64,000 nucleotides of DNA, from the NCBI GenBank assembly GCA_009763385.1, contig CM019826.1:100800348-100864347 (forward strand), written 5' to 3'. The notes beneath the pieces were generated by a model. That model was given only the letters and a program-made list of their open reading frames with translations, was not told the DNA's origin and made no database searches. The position numbers and the translations under genes are program-made. The DNA is from Coix lacryma-jobi var. lacryma-jobi. Its lineage: Eukaryota > Streptophyta > Magnoliopsida > Poales > Poaceae. How positions within the stretch are numbered: position 1 is the first letter of the stretch; each line of letters begins with the position of its first letter. Below are positions 33,852 through 45,524 of the stretch, piece by piece.

Positions 33852-36800
33852 TCAGCCACTCTGCACGTTCAAACTGGACCTGAACTCCGTGAATACTGTA
33901 GATGGTAGGCCTTTGGTGAAGATATCTGCATATTGTGAAGACGTTGGAACATGCAAAACACGAAGATCACCAATAGCAGCACGCTCGTGGACGAAGTGGA
34001 GATCAATCTCGATGTGCTTGGTGCGCTGACGCTGAACTGGGTTGAAGGACATGTAGACAGCACTGATATTGTCACAATACACCAGTGTAGCTCGTCGAAG
34101 AGGAGCATGCAGCTCCAAAAGCAGCTGGCGCAGCCAGGTGGCCTCAGCAACTCCATTAGCCACTGCGTGATACTCGGCTTTAGCACTAGATCTTGACATG
34201 GTATTCTGGCGCTTGGAGGACCAAGAGACAAGATTGTCGCCAAGGAACACAGCATATCCGGAGGTGGACTTACGGGTGTCTGGACAACCAGTCCAATCGG
34301 TGTCAGTATAGACAACAAGATCAGTTGAAGTAGACGGTCGCAGCAAGAGACCAAGATGTGTAGTGCCTCGAACATATCGAAGAATCCGTTTGAGAGCCGT
34401 GAGGTGGGGCTCTCGCGGCTCGTGCATATGGAGGCATACTTGCTGAACAGCGTAGGCAATATCAGGCCTGGTGAAAGTCAAGTACTGAAGAGCTCCAGCA
34501 AGGCTGCGGAAGTCAGAAGCGTCAACCATAGATGCACTGTCTGCTGCAGCAACCTTAGGATTAGTATCAACTGGAGTGGAACACGGCTTGCATTCGCCAT
34601 CCCTATGCAGTCAAGAATATCAAACATGTATTGTCGCTGGGAGAGAAGGAGGCCATCACCACAATGCTGAACTTCCATGCCGAGGAAGTGATGCAGTTCT
34701 CCAAGGTCTTTCATGGCTAATTTCTGCTGAAGAGCCGAGATGATCCACCGAAGAAACCCAGGAGAGGAAGCAGTGAGGACAATGTCATCCACATAGAGCA
34801 ATAGATAAGCTGTGTCTGAGCCACGCCGGTAGACAAATAGCGAGGTGTCTGACTTGGCTTCAACAAATCCCAGAGAAAGCAAATGTGTAGCCATGCGACT
34901 GTACCATGCCCGAGGGGCCTGCTTGAGGCCATAGAGGGACTTGTTCAGATGACAGACAAAATCAGGATGTGCTGAATCCTCAAACCCAGAAGGTTGCTGA
35001 CAATACACTGTCTCCGTCGAATTGTCGTGGAGGAAAGCATTCTTCACATCGAGCTGGTGAATAGACCAACGCTGCGAGAGGGCCAAAGAGAGTACTGTGC
35101 GAACGGTAGCTGACTTCACCACTGGACTGAAAGTCTCGCCAAAATCCACACCAGGCCGCTCTGTAAAACCGCGAAGAACCCAACGTGCCTTGTATCACTC
35201 GAGAGTGCCATCAGACTGAAACTTGTGCTTGAAAATCCACTTGCCAGTGACGATGTTGGCGCCGGGAGGGCGAGGCACAAGATCCCAAGTGTGATTCTGC
35301 AGAAGAGCACGATGTTCCTCTTCCATAGCTGCTCGCCAATTGGGATCGGCCAGAGCACTACGGAAGGTCCTCGAAATGGGCAATAGAGGCGCAGCGAGGT
35401 AGGCAGCAGGCATCCGGTACCCACTCTTTGCACGAGTGCTCATGGTGTGTTGGTTGGTCACGACGGGGACAACAACAGCACCCTTGGGCAGCAGAACCAG
35501 AGCTGCTGGTGCAGTCGACGGAGCAGCAGCTGGTGCAGCCAAGGCTGGCGGAGGCCCGCGCGTGTAGTGCTGGATGAAGACACGTTCCGAACGAAGAGGC
35601 GGAAAACCTGGTGGCGGTCCGCGGGGCGCTGATGGACCTGCAGGAGGTGACGGGGCCGCCCGGGGCGCAGGCGAGACGTAGCAAGGTGTGGCTGGCTCAG
35701 CTGCTGCGCCTTCATCAACTGTCGTGCCAACAGCCGGGCTGGCAGTAGAGGCCGCGTGTGGCGCGAAGGAAGAACCAGCAGGGGTCCCTGGTGCACGCAG
35801 CGCAGGCGGGATGTAGAGCGCTGGTGTCGGGGAAGCATCATCCGCCAGCGAGGAGTCCATCGGGGGCGCCCCAGGCACAGTCGCAGAGGGACCGGCAGGG
35901 GCGCTGGGAAGGTGGTGACCTGCAGGCAGAAACTTGTGCGACGATCCAATAGGAACAGGCACAACGTCAGTAGCATCAAGAAACCCAAAGTCCGCTAGAG
36001 GTCGCCGGCCATCGCGCTCAGCAAAAGGAAAGGCATCTTCGTCAAAGACAACGTGCCTTGAGATAATAACTTTGTTGGAAGAGAGGTCAAGGCAGCGGTA
36101 TCCTTTATGATGAGGGGAGTAGCCGAGGAAGACACACAATGCGGACCTAGGAGCGAGCTTATGAGGTGCGGTGGTGGAAAGGTTTGGGTAACACTTGCAA
36201 CCGAAGACTCGTAGGTGATCATACACCGGAGGCGTGCCATAGAAGGCAAGGTGTGGCGTGGATAGCTGAAGAGTCTTGGTAGGCAGGATGTTAAGGAGAG
36301 TAGTCGCCGTGGAGAGAGCCTCAACCCAGTAGGAGGGAGGCATGGACGCCTGTATCAGCAGAGAGCGAACAACATTATTAATACAACGAATAATGCATTC
36401 AGCTTTACCATTCTGTGGTAAAGTGTAGGGGCAGGACATGCGAAGATGGATGCCCTGAGTGAGGAAGAAGTTGCGGGCACTAGAGTTGTCAAACTCTTTC
36501 CCGTTGTCGCACTGGATAGCCTGAACCTGGGCACCAAACTGAGTGGATGCATAGGCGATGAAGTGAGCAAGCGTGTTGTAAGTGTCAGATTTGAGGCATA
36601 AAGGAAAAGTCCACAAGTAGTGAGTACAATCATCAAGTATAACCAAATAGTATTTATAGCCAGAAACACTGATGATTGGAGATGTCCATAAATCACAATG
36701 AAGTAACTCAAACTTATGGGACGCACGCGAGGTGGACACAGGAAAGGGAAAACGAACATGGCGCCCTAGCTGGCAAGCATGACACAAATCTGAGCAATCC

Positions 36801-38848
36801 TCTATCTGACATGAAGTACTAGACGCGAGCTTGGACAACGCCTCATGACCGGGGTGGCCAAGATGCCGATGCCACAAAGGAGAAGGAGTCCTGGCGAAAA
36901 GAGAGTGTGCTGGAGGAAGGCGCAGCGGGTAGAGCGGGCCGAAGCTATTGCACCTAACGATCTCGGTCCGAGATAGAAGAGCCTTCACAGAACAACCAGC
37001 AGGGTCAAACTCAACAGAACAATTATTATCGGTAGTAAATTGGCGAACAGAGATGAGATTCTTAATAAGTTGTAGAGAGACAAGAACATTATTAAGATGC
37101 AAAGTAGGCGATAGCTCTGTGGAGCCAGTGGCAGTGACAGGGAGAATGGAGCCATTGCCGACAATGATTGATGAAGGAGTAGGATACCGCGGGAAAAGAA
37201 AGTGTGAAAGATTAGCGGACCGAGAGGTCATATGAGAGATAGCACCTGAGTCGAAGTACCATTCGTTGCCTGATGGTGGAGTCAACGAAGTGGTGCTGAA
37301 GGAGGACGCGTGAGCAGCGGGATCCCAGGAAGGCTGGCCGGCGACGGGGTTGTAGAGGCTTGGCGCCACCCACTGACCTGCGCCATCAGGGGCAGTGGGG
37401 GGTGCGGCCGGCTGCTGCTATTGAGCGAAGAGGGTCTGCTGCTGCTGGAACGTCTGTTGTTGGTGCTGGAACGCCTGCTGCTGCTGCTGGGCGAGCAGTG
37501 CTTGCTGCTATGGGTGCAGAGGGAGATGCGCGAGCGGAGGACGAGGACCCCTGGGCCACATCTGAATGGACCCCATCCAAGGGTTGTAGACGGTGGGCCA
37601 GGTCCTGGCGCCGGCTTGCTGCTGGTGCTGTGCAGGCACGGATGTCTATTGGGGCGCAGAAGAATGGGGGGCCTGTCCGCCAGAGTTGCCCCCGCCCTTG
37701 GCGCCCTTGCCACCGCCACGCTGGCTGCGGCGGCTGTTGGACTTGGAGCCACAAATGTACCCGGACCCTGAACCAGACTGCTGCTGGACAGGGTGCGAGG
37801 AAGCCGACGTAGTGGAAGCAGCGAGCGCGGTGGTAGGAGCATCCTTGCGGTTCTCCATAGTAAGCTCCTCGAGGATCAAGTCGTCGCGTGCCTCCAGGAA
37901 GGAGGGGAAGGGCCGTGCACGACGAAGAAGAGCCCCGACGTGGCCGAAGCGCTCGTTGAGGCCGCGGATCAAGTTGAGGACTAGGGTGCGATCAGTGACG
38001 ACCTCCCCAAGGGTCGTGAGGTCATCTGCCATCTTCTTCAGGCGGCGGCAGTAGTTGGTGATGGAGAGGTCGCCTTGGACGAAGTTGCAAAACTTCGTCT
38101 CGAGATGGATGGCGCGGGCCTCCCGGTTGCCGAGGAATTGAGACTCGACGGCAAGCCAAGCGTGGCGAGCGGTGGAGCCCTGGGCGGAGATGACTTCGGC
38201 GAGGTCGTCGGTGAGCGTGCCGACGATCTAGGACTTGACGACGTAATCCATCCGGTCCCAATCCGGGGAGACGGGGACAGGTGGATCGAAGTGAACATGA
38301 TCCTAGAGGGAGAACTTGCCGAGGGTCAGCAGAAACTGATCGCACCAGCGGGCATAATTACCGGAAGTGACGTCGAGGACGATGGTGACATGCGTCCGGA
38401 TGTTGTTGACGGCAACTGCTTGGGCATGCAGGTTCAGGAGGGCCAGAGCCTCATGGACCAGCCTGGCAGAGCGGAGATCAATCGGTGCTGACGTCTCGGT
38501 TGACGAATCAGTGGAGGTAGAGGGGGCCGTGGCTGCCGCGTGCTCCTTCGCTGCGCGTGCGAGGGCCTTGCTAGCGCGTTTGGCGGCGGCATCGCGATAT
38601 CTGGTTGCGGCAGCGGCCTCCTCCTCAGCCTGGAGAGCGCGTGCCATGGCAGCGTCGCGCGCGGCCTGGAGACGCTGGGCCTCGGCGGAAACAGCATTGG
38701 CCCTCTCCTGGAGCTGGCGTTGCGCCACCTCCTCGCGCTGGGCGTCGGTGAGGGTGGAAGAGGAGTCGTCGGCCTTGGGGTGGATGGTGGGGTGGTGGTC
38801 ATGGCGACGCAGCACAGCTAAGGCTGGCGTGCAGGGAGGGCGCTGCAC
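33852..38848 (-). pseudogene. Copia gag-pol polyprotein, broken
   Basis: One continuous frame from 38848 with several stops. The gag part (38848 to about 37650) has an Ala/Glu-rich coil and then the conserved LTSGNYARWCDQF-like block and a Gly/Arg-rich end. Pol follows: protease DSGAISHMT, pre-integrase HRHLGHPGHEALSKL, integrase with LLHCDLW and QCDNGKEF, and Glu in NGKAEC. Reverse transcriptase has QLDVKNAFLH and the catalytic LLYVDDI, and RNase H the YTDTDWTGCPDTRKSTSG block. Breaks: in-frame stops including 38303, 37646 and 35195 and others between 37650 and 37400, and a one-base-loss frameshift near 34590 between reverse transcriptase and RNase H. A variable Pro-rich stretch lies between integrase and reverse transcriptase. 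Not functional as it stands. Confidence 0.9.
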
Positions 38849-38942
38849 AGCGAGGGGCTGGCGCCCAGGGAGGGCGCAGCACGACAGCGGCCGGCGCGCA
38901 GACTAGGGCAGCGCAAGAGGTCCTAGGAGGCGGCTGATACCA

Positions 38943-39161
38943 TGAAGGAAAGTATGGCACAGGGAAATAGTAGATTGATTCATATGTGTACAAGGGGTAC
39001 AAAATATATAGGGAGGATCGAAGTTGGGTTTATAGAAACACACCCCAATCAACGGAGATCCTGCCTAATATACATATCATCTACCATAAAACCGTATAGC
39101 AGTCCAGCCACAAGGAATGGACGCCTAGGCCCATGACCAGCCCATATATGCTATTCTAACA
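38943..39161 (-). repeat. Copia 5' LTR
   Basis: 219 bp, TG...CA ends; it is followed in element direction by the tRNA-Met primer site. Confidence 0.9.
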
Positions 39162-39747
39162 ATTACTTTCTACCACCGCCCGGTTCCTCTGAAGAAGATG
39201 CTTTCAAGGCAGCCCCGCCATCCCCGCCACCAATATTTCAACAAGATGAAGATTTTGTGCAGCCAAGTCTTCAACATTGGCTCCATTGTGCTGGTGCTTC
39301 CAGCAGCCGTTGAGGTGCCACTTCCGTTTCTATGAAGGACCAAAAATGCTAAAGCAAGGCGACCAGAGGGGGGGTGAATGGGAGCCTAAAAAATTTCTTC
39401 TCAGAAATTACGGCCTCTGTCCCAATAAAATCAACCCCAAAAGCTTCGGACTCAAACGCGATGCCCACGACCCTAGAAAGAGGGTGGATGATCCCTAGGA
39501 TCACAGCGAGGCACCGCACAAGGGAGCAAAACAAAACTCCCAAAACTCCGAGTCAAGTTCGTGCCTAAAAGACCACTCCCAAACGCAGATAGAGAGCTAC
39601 GTCAGGATTCCTCCAAATACCGATGCTAACTCGTAGCAAAGATATGTAGAGAGGTTCCTAGGTGAACTCTAGGAGCAAACGAGAAGTTCGGAACGAAGCC
39701 GAAAAGCCAGGAGAGCCAACGCACTGAAAATCAGCTCTCAGCAGGAT

Positions 39748-40140
39748 CCCGGACTGTCCGGGCTGCTGGTGCCGGACTGTCCGGTCAAGGGCGGACTGTC
39801 CGCGAAACCCTGGCGGATTGTCCGCAGGTCAAAAGGCAAAATCAGCACGGCTGCTGAACCCTCCCTGCGCGACTCCCGGACAGTCCGGGACTTATAACGG
39901 CGGACTGTCCGCCGGCCTACCTAACAAAACAGCAAAGCTGCTGGACCTCCCTTGCGCGACTCGCGGACTGTCCGCGGTCTATACTGGCGGACTGTCCGCC
40001 GTTCACCCGAGGGGAAAAAGCCCAGGCCAACAGCCACTGCTCGGCTGAAGCCCCGATGGCCGGACTGTCCGCGGCCACTGTGGCGGACAGTCCGCGCCTA
40101 CGGCGGACTGTCCGGGAACCCCACGGCGGACTGTCCGCGA
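39748..40140. repeat. Array of the palindrome CGGACWGTCCG in the LTR
   Basis: Twelve copies in under 400 bp, spaced irregularly. The central base is T or A and the flanks change in step (GCGGAC..GTCCGC, CCGGAC..GTCCGG, CCCGGAC..GTCCGGG). One copy has a C-to-T change at a CpG-adjacent site. The other LTR has the same twelve positions, with some C-to-T losses. Confidence 0.9.
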
Positions 40141-41016
40141 TCTCCCAGAAAGCACAAAAACTGCTCGGGTCAAAACCAAAATCGATTGGATCTTCACCAA
40201 ATCGAACGGGGCTGCGACCAAACTTCACCCAAGTGTTCTTCTACGTGTTGGGAAGCTAATCCTAGGATATCATCGCTTCAACCCAACTCAACCATGAGAA
40301 ATCCGAAGAACACCATAAAAGGGGAAGAACGAAGAACGAAAACGATTTCGGCTCGATCTACTTGTTCGTGAGGGTAGAGATGAATTCCTCCAGTCGAAAT
40401 GTTCTCCTCACATCAAAGAACAAGTTGATTCAAACGGAATTGCAAAAGACGCAGCGTAGAGGGAGATCGGGGGAGGAGAAAATCGTGGAGAAAAAGGAGA
40501 ACGCGAAGAACACGAAGAACAAAATCAAAACGCGAATTCCACCACGAATTTGACCCTTCGATTCAGAGGAATGGATGATTCATTAAGCACTCGGTGTCGG
40601 GCTACAAGCCACTCCAGCAGATCAAAGCTTGGATGGCGAAAAGCTCAAGAACAAGAGCCTGTCTCTCCCTAACCCTAGCCTCCTCTCACACAACGCAAAA
40701 TGAGAGTGACACCGTCCTCAGGTTCCAGGGCTCTGCTGCACTAGCAGCCCCCCACATATATATAGGCGCACGTCCTAATGACCAAAGCGCCCTTCCATTA
40801 AGCACTCAACCCAAATACCCCCCAGGGGTACAACCGTCCAATCCTGACGATCTTCATCCGACGGCCACGCTCGCACATCCGGTAGCTTCGCCTCGACGCG
40901 ACCTCCCGGATGCCGCCACGTGCCGTCACCGTCGACCGCCGCGCCTTCTCACCGATAGCTTCGTCGCAACGCAAGCCTCTCGGTGCCGCCACGCGTCGAC
41001 CGTCCTTTCAGACCAC

Positions 41017-41190
41017 CCCCTGGTTTTGAGGCCCAAACCAAGCAAACCAACCACCCCGAGTTTTGAGGCCCAAACTCGGAAACCCGCAAGCCCAGGTTTT
41101 GAGGCCCAAACCTGGCAAACCGTCCACCCCGAGTTTTGAGGCCCAAACTCGGAAACCGGCCACCCCAGGTTTTGAGGCCCAAACCTGGAA
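41017..41190. repeat. Five tandem hairpins with compensating stem changes in the LTR
   Basis: Each unit has an 8-bp stem around the constant loop TGAGGCCC, one every 36-37 bp. Stems alternate: CCTGGTTT/AAACCAGG (intact in the other LTR), CCGAGTTT/AAACTCGG at 41056-41079 and 41129-41152, and CCAGGTTT/AAACCTGG at 41092-41115 and 41165-41188. Both sides change together while the loop stays the same. Confidence 0.9.
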
Positions 41191-41846
41191 ACCGTCGATG
41201 GCAGCTTTTTGAGGCTCAGCTACCGAACCCGCACCGTAGACGGGATGTGGTTCGCACACCCCGACCACCGGCACCGATGCCGATGCCGATGCATGTCCAG
41301 CCTCCACGCCGGGCACAACGCCTTCGCCTTCCTTCTTGACTCGGCCGACGGCACTTGCGCCGCACGCAAGCCCGTGTCTGACCTCCCGCCAAGTGCCACG
41401 ACGCCATCGTCTTCCTCCCGACTCGGCCGATGCACCGCACATCCCCATGTGCTCTCGCTTGCCGATGCCACGTGCCAGCTACCACAGCTGGTCCTCTGGC
41501 CCCTGGTCCGTCAGTCCAAGCCTCACGTCCGCCCTTCACCGCTCGGTACCTCGGCATGGCACGTCCGCCGCACGGCACGCCCATCCTTCACCGCACCCGG
41601 TCCGTCGGCACGACACGTCTCTACTTGACCTTCACCTCGCCATAGACCACTGTCTCTGAGCTCCACACCTGCACATCAACACAGCCAAGAGACACATGTT
41701 GCACACACACGCCAACACATAAACACAACACAACTCACGCCACCGGTTAGTCATAAACAATAAGTGCATAGCTAGATATAGACTCAACCGGGTAAAAGCC
41801 TCAAACCTTCCTCATCAAAGTCAATCATTCATCATATATGTTCTCA

Positions 41847-44800
41847 ATCTCCCCTTTGATGAATGCATTGACTAACAATAAAACCAAAAAGGAAGGGTTT
41901 GAAGTAAAGTCTCACTCAAGTGCCCAAAAGCCAGGTAAAAGCAAACACAAGGCCACTTGAGAGAGGAAGGATCATGAAAACTCCAAATAAAAGCTCTCGG
42001 TCCCAAAAGAAATGGGAAAAGCGGGCAAAGCCTCCACACAACCGAAGAGTCAAGAAAAACAAGAGTTTCATGAATCCCAAAAGGCACTCGAAAACCAATC
42101 TCAAATAAAATTGTCAATCAATCATCACAAAAGAGAGACCAAGGTACTTATCCACTTGGTTTTGGGTCAAATTCTCCCCTTTTTTCTTTCTCTTTCTCTT
42201 TCTCCCCCTTGATGATTGAATTGACAAAAACTAGGCACAAGAGATGGTTTGAGATACCACAACCGAAAATCTCATTCAAGTGATCAAAAGCCATCGGAGG
42301 GCAAAAACAAAGTCACTTGTCATGAGAAGATTATCCATTCAAATGCCATACCAATTGAAGGACCATTGAAGGACCGAAAAATCTAAAGAAGGGGCAATTT
42401 GAAATGGACATAACTTGGTCCCCAAAGACATGGGCAACGGCTCAACACAACCAAGCAAGGGATCGGAGCAACAACTCAACAAAGAGCAAAACTCGATCAC
42501 ACAGAGCAAAAGACTTGGTTCCCAAAGACATGGGCAACGGCTCGACGCAACCAAGTCAAAAATGAGCTAGCCCTCAAGAAGAGGCAGAAAATGGCTCAAC
42601 ACCACTAGCTCAAGGCTCAATACCAATTGAGGCTGAATCAACGCATAAGAATGCAAAACTGATCACAAACAGCCAAGAATTGGTGAAAACAGCTAGTTCC
42701 TCAAGACAGAGGCACATAGGCTCGACGCAACTAGCTGAAGGGTCCATACCAATCGAAAATACCAAGCAAAAACTGCTAGTCCCTCTAGACAGAGGCAAAA
42801 ATGGCTCAACACGACTAGCAGGCTCGATACCGACTGAGAAAAACCACAAGAGAGACTCAACACTAAATGGAGCACAAACACTCGGAGCACGCGGAGAAGC
42901 AGCAAGACAAAAGCGACTCCCCCTGAAAGCAAGCCTATACACAAAAGCTATGCACAAAGCTCATGACACCAATTGCATTCCATACCAAGAGATGGATACC
43001 AATTGAGACACATAAAAGAGCTAAACCGAGTGAAGAAAAACATAAAAGAGCTAAACTCCCCCTTGCTCAAAGCTCTCCCCAAAATGCATGACTCTCCCCT
43101 TTGTGCCAACACATAAGCTCCCCTTGCAAACAGCTTCTCCCCCTTGACAAAAGGGAACATGCTGAGGGGTTTTGACATTTTTCACAAAATTAACACAAAC
43201 ACAAGACAAGTCATCAACCAAAAGCATATGAGGGCTGAGAAAAGCAACGAAAGTGACCAAGAAGTGTATCGGAGCTGGGGGTATGTACACTAAGCTAAAA
43301 ATGCATGATATGCACAATGCAACAGCTTCAAGTGTATAGCAATCAGAATGAAAAGATGCTCAAAAGGGTGCTGCCCTGAAAGTGTAGCAATCAATACAAA
43401 TGCTAGCAAAGGCTCAAACTGATCAAGTGAATACGAAATATGAACAATTAAGCACATGAGCAGTTTTAAGCCATTTGAAAAGGAGTCCACCACTAAAATA
43501 GCACTTAACATGGATAGACAGGAAATCAACCAAGTGCTAACTCAGGTATAAAAGGTGAACTACCCCTAGCAAAGTTCAATCATCATGCAATAGAATGAAG
43601 CATAAACTTGTGTTATTTTCAAATTTTCATCGGAGATTGCAGCGGTATTAACACAAGTTCATATTTAAAAGCATGTGATTGCGAGAGGTTAAAAGCATGG
43701 TCATTGCCTAACTTTTCAACCGGGCTAAGCCTATGCAAGAAAAGCAATCGGAAGCTTAAAGCGCCGGTTTCGGTCTTACACTACACGGCTCAAGTTTAAC
43801 TCAAATATGCAATGAGAAACAGTCTCGATACCGTGAGGTGCTGACACATGCAATCCCATCTCGATCTTTTCATTTCACTAATACTTGGATCAAATTTTAA
43901 GCACAAGGTAAATATGTACAATCCAAGCAAGTGAATGACTCAGTGCAAGAGACATAGCAACCTAGCATACAAAAGATAGTACAAGTGATCTCAACACGTC
44001 CTACCCATGCTAGTTGCCAATCTCAATGGTGAACAAATTAAAGGTTTCATAGTTGATTAGTCAAGTTCACCATTTGCAAAAATAGCTCAGCTCATAACAT
44101 GTATCAAGTGATCAAAAGGAGCCTAAGCTACAAGCATCATCATGAATAAGCAGGGCATACCAAAAAGAGCATAGTCTCATTTTCATTGCTATATACATGA
44201 AGCTCTAAAATGCAAGATATACATGATGATATGCATGCAAAAGCTAGCCTATAAAGAAAGGAGCAAAAGCTAGTCTAAAAGGAACACCCAAAACAAGAGG
44301 GTATCGGAGAAGCCCAGCTAAGATACAACAAGCAAAATGCTTCCCCAACTAAAAGGGAAACACGCACCAAAGACACAAATAAAGAGCCAAGAAACGCTCA
44401 AGCGACAGCCAGCAAAATCCACATCGAAAAGACCACACAGCAGAAAGGGGTCGAAGAAGGATACCAAAAACCGAACTCAGGAGTGTGTCGGAGGTACCTC
44501 ATGAAGCGCATGACCGCATGCTGGTGTGATGCCCGAGGGGATGCCTGAATCTACTGAACTCCGGGGCGCCTGCCTCGCCGAAGTCGTATCCCCCTCGCCT
44601 GATGTTGTCGCTTGCACAGGTGCTGCTAGTGCTCCCTGGAGAGCTGCTCGAATGGAACCCCAAGTCATGACCAGAAGTGGGATCGGGTCCGTGAGCTGAA
44701 ATGCTCTCTCCAGGCTCCTGTTCTCCTGCACACTCAAAAGCAGAAGAAACACAAGGCGTTGTCTCGTCCAGTGTGACCTCAAGGTCTCCACGAAAATGGT

Positions 44801-45524
44801 TAGTCACATAAAAGCATAAGGTAAGCTCTCAACAAAAAGAGGTCTACCCATGAATGATACCGCAAGGAGATATGAATCCAAACTAGACAAGACTACCATG
44901 CAACAGGATAAAGCACTATGGAGCAAAATGCATCCTGAGGACATGATCAACTCAAACGCAGCCTAAACCTCAACACATGCCACAATGCCAGAAAATGATA
45001 GCAATAGATCCAAAAGCATGTAACATGATAAAATGAGGAAAGACTAGTGCTCAAACTAAACATGTCAATAGGGTACATGTAGCTAACCAAAACTAGCACC
45101 TGACAAGTGACACCTAATGAACATCATACCTCTACAAGTAAAGCTCATGGAGAAATCAGGTAAAGCATGGCATAAAGTTCATATGGATCACAGACTAGCA
45201 TGAAAAGTGGATATTCCACAAAAACTATACACAAGGCTAGCATGACATGATATACAAGATAGCACATGCTAGACTAAAGCAAAAACATGATACAAAAGAA
45301 AATGTACATGTAACAACTATACAAGTGAGCACATGAAGAACCATCTCATACCACAAGACATAGATCATGGATGTACAAGGTATGAGTGCATATGAAAGCT
45401 CACCGAGTAGCAAAAGCCTCTTTGGAGGCAAATCTAAGCGGGGTGTAGAGAACCATCAACTCTTGATCACATCTAAAAGATCAAGCTCCATCATGCGCAT
45501 GTTCTCCACCCCGCGTCCTCATAT
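41847..45524 (-). other. Long untranslated region of the gag-only element with a stem-loop array
   Basis: 3.7 kb downstream of gag (in element direction) with no pol motifs. Between 41915 and 42825 there are at least five units in which an outer stem of 6-9 bp encloses a small CCC..GGG or CCTC..GAGG hairpin and the constant word GGCTC(A/G)AC(A/G)C. From 42860 to 45520 the sequence is A-rich with no feature beyond short open frames that look fortuitous. Confidence 0.7.

Larger units (their letters stand above)
33615..39161 (-). mobile_element. Full-length Ty1/Copia retrotransposon, 5,547 bp
   Basis: LTRs at 33615-33832 and 38943-39161 both start TGAAGGAAAG and end ATTCTAACA. Next to the right LTR is a tRNA-Met-type primer site (minus strand TGGTATCAG, 38942-38934), and next to the left LTR a purine tract (minus strand GCGGGGGCG), so transcription runs on the minus strand. 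Flanking pentamers are GTTAC and ATTAC, one mismatch. I count about ten substitutions between the LTRs (about 4.6%). It sits inside an exon of the Ulp1-like gene, in the opposite direction. Domain order is gag, protease, integrase, reverse transcriptase, RNase H. Confidence 0.93.
39333..41846 (-). repeat. 3' LTR of the gag-only element
   Basis: 2,514 bp. It contains a palindrome array (39748-40140), a TATA-like CTATATATATG on the minus strand (40764-40754), and a hairpin array (41017-41190). Open frames inside are LTR sequence, not genes. Confidence 0.9.

Noticed and set aside
39748..40140. CRISPR-like array
   Set aside because: Repeats are 11-bp palindromes with irregular spacing in a plant LTR; there are no constant spacers and no cas genes.
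40594..41659. Open frames in the LTR, repeated at 48905-50033
   Set aside because: They are duplicated because they lie in the two LTRs; several strands and phases are open and none has a domain.
44477..44807. 102-104-codon minus-strand frames downstream of gag as a remnant of pol
   Set aside because: No protease, integrase or reverse transcriptase motifs are visible in them.
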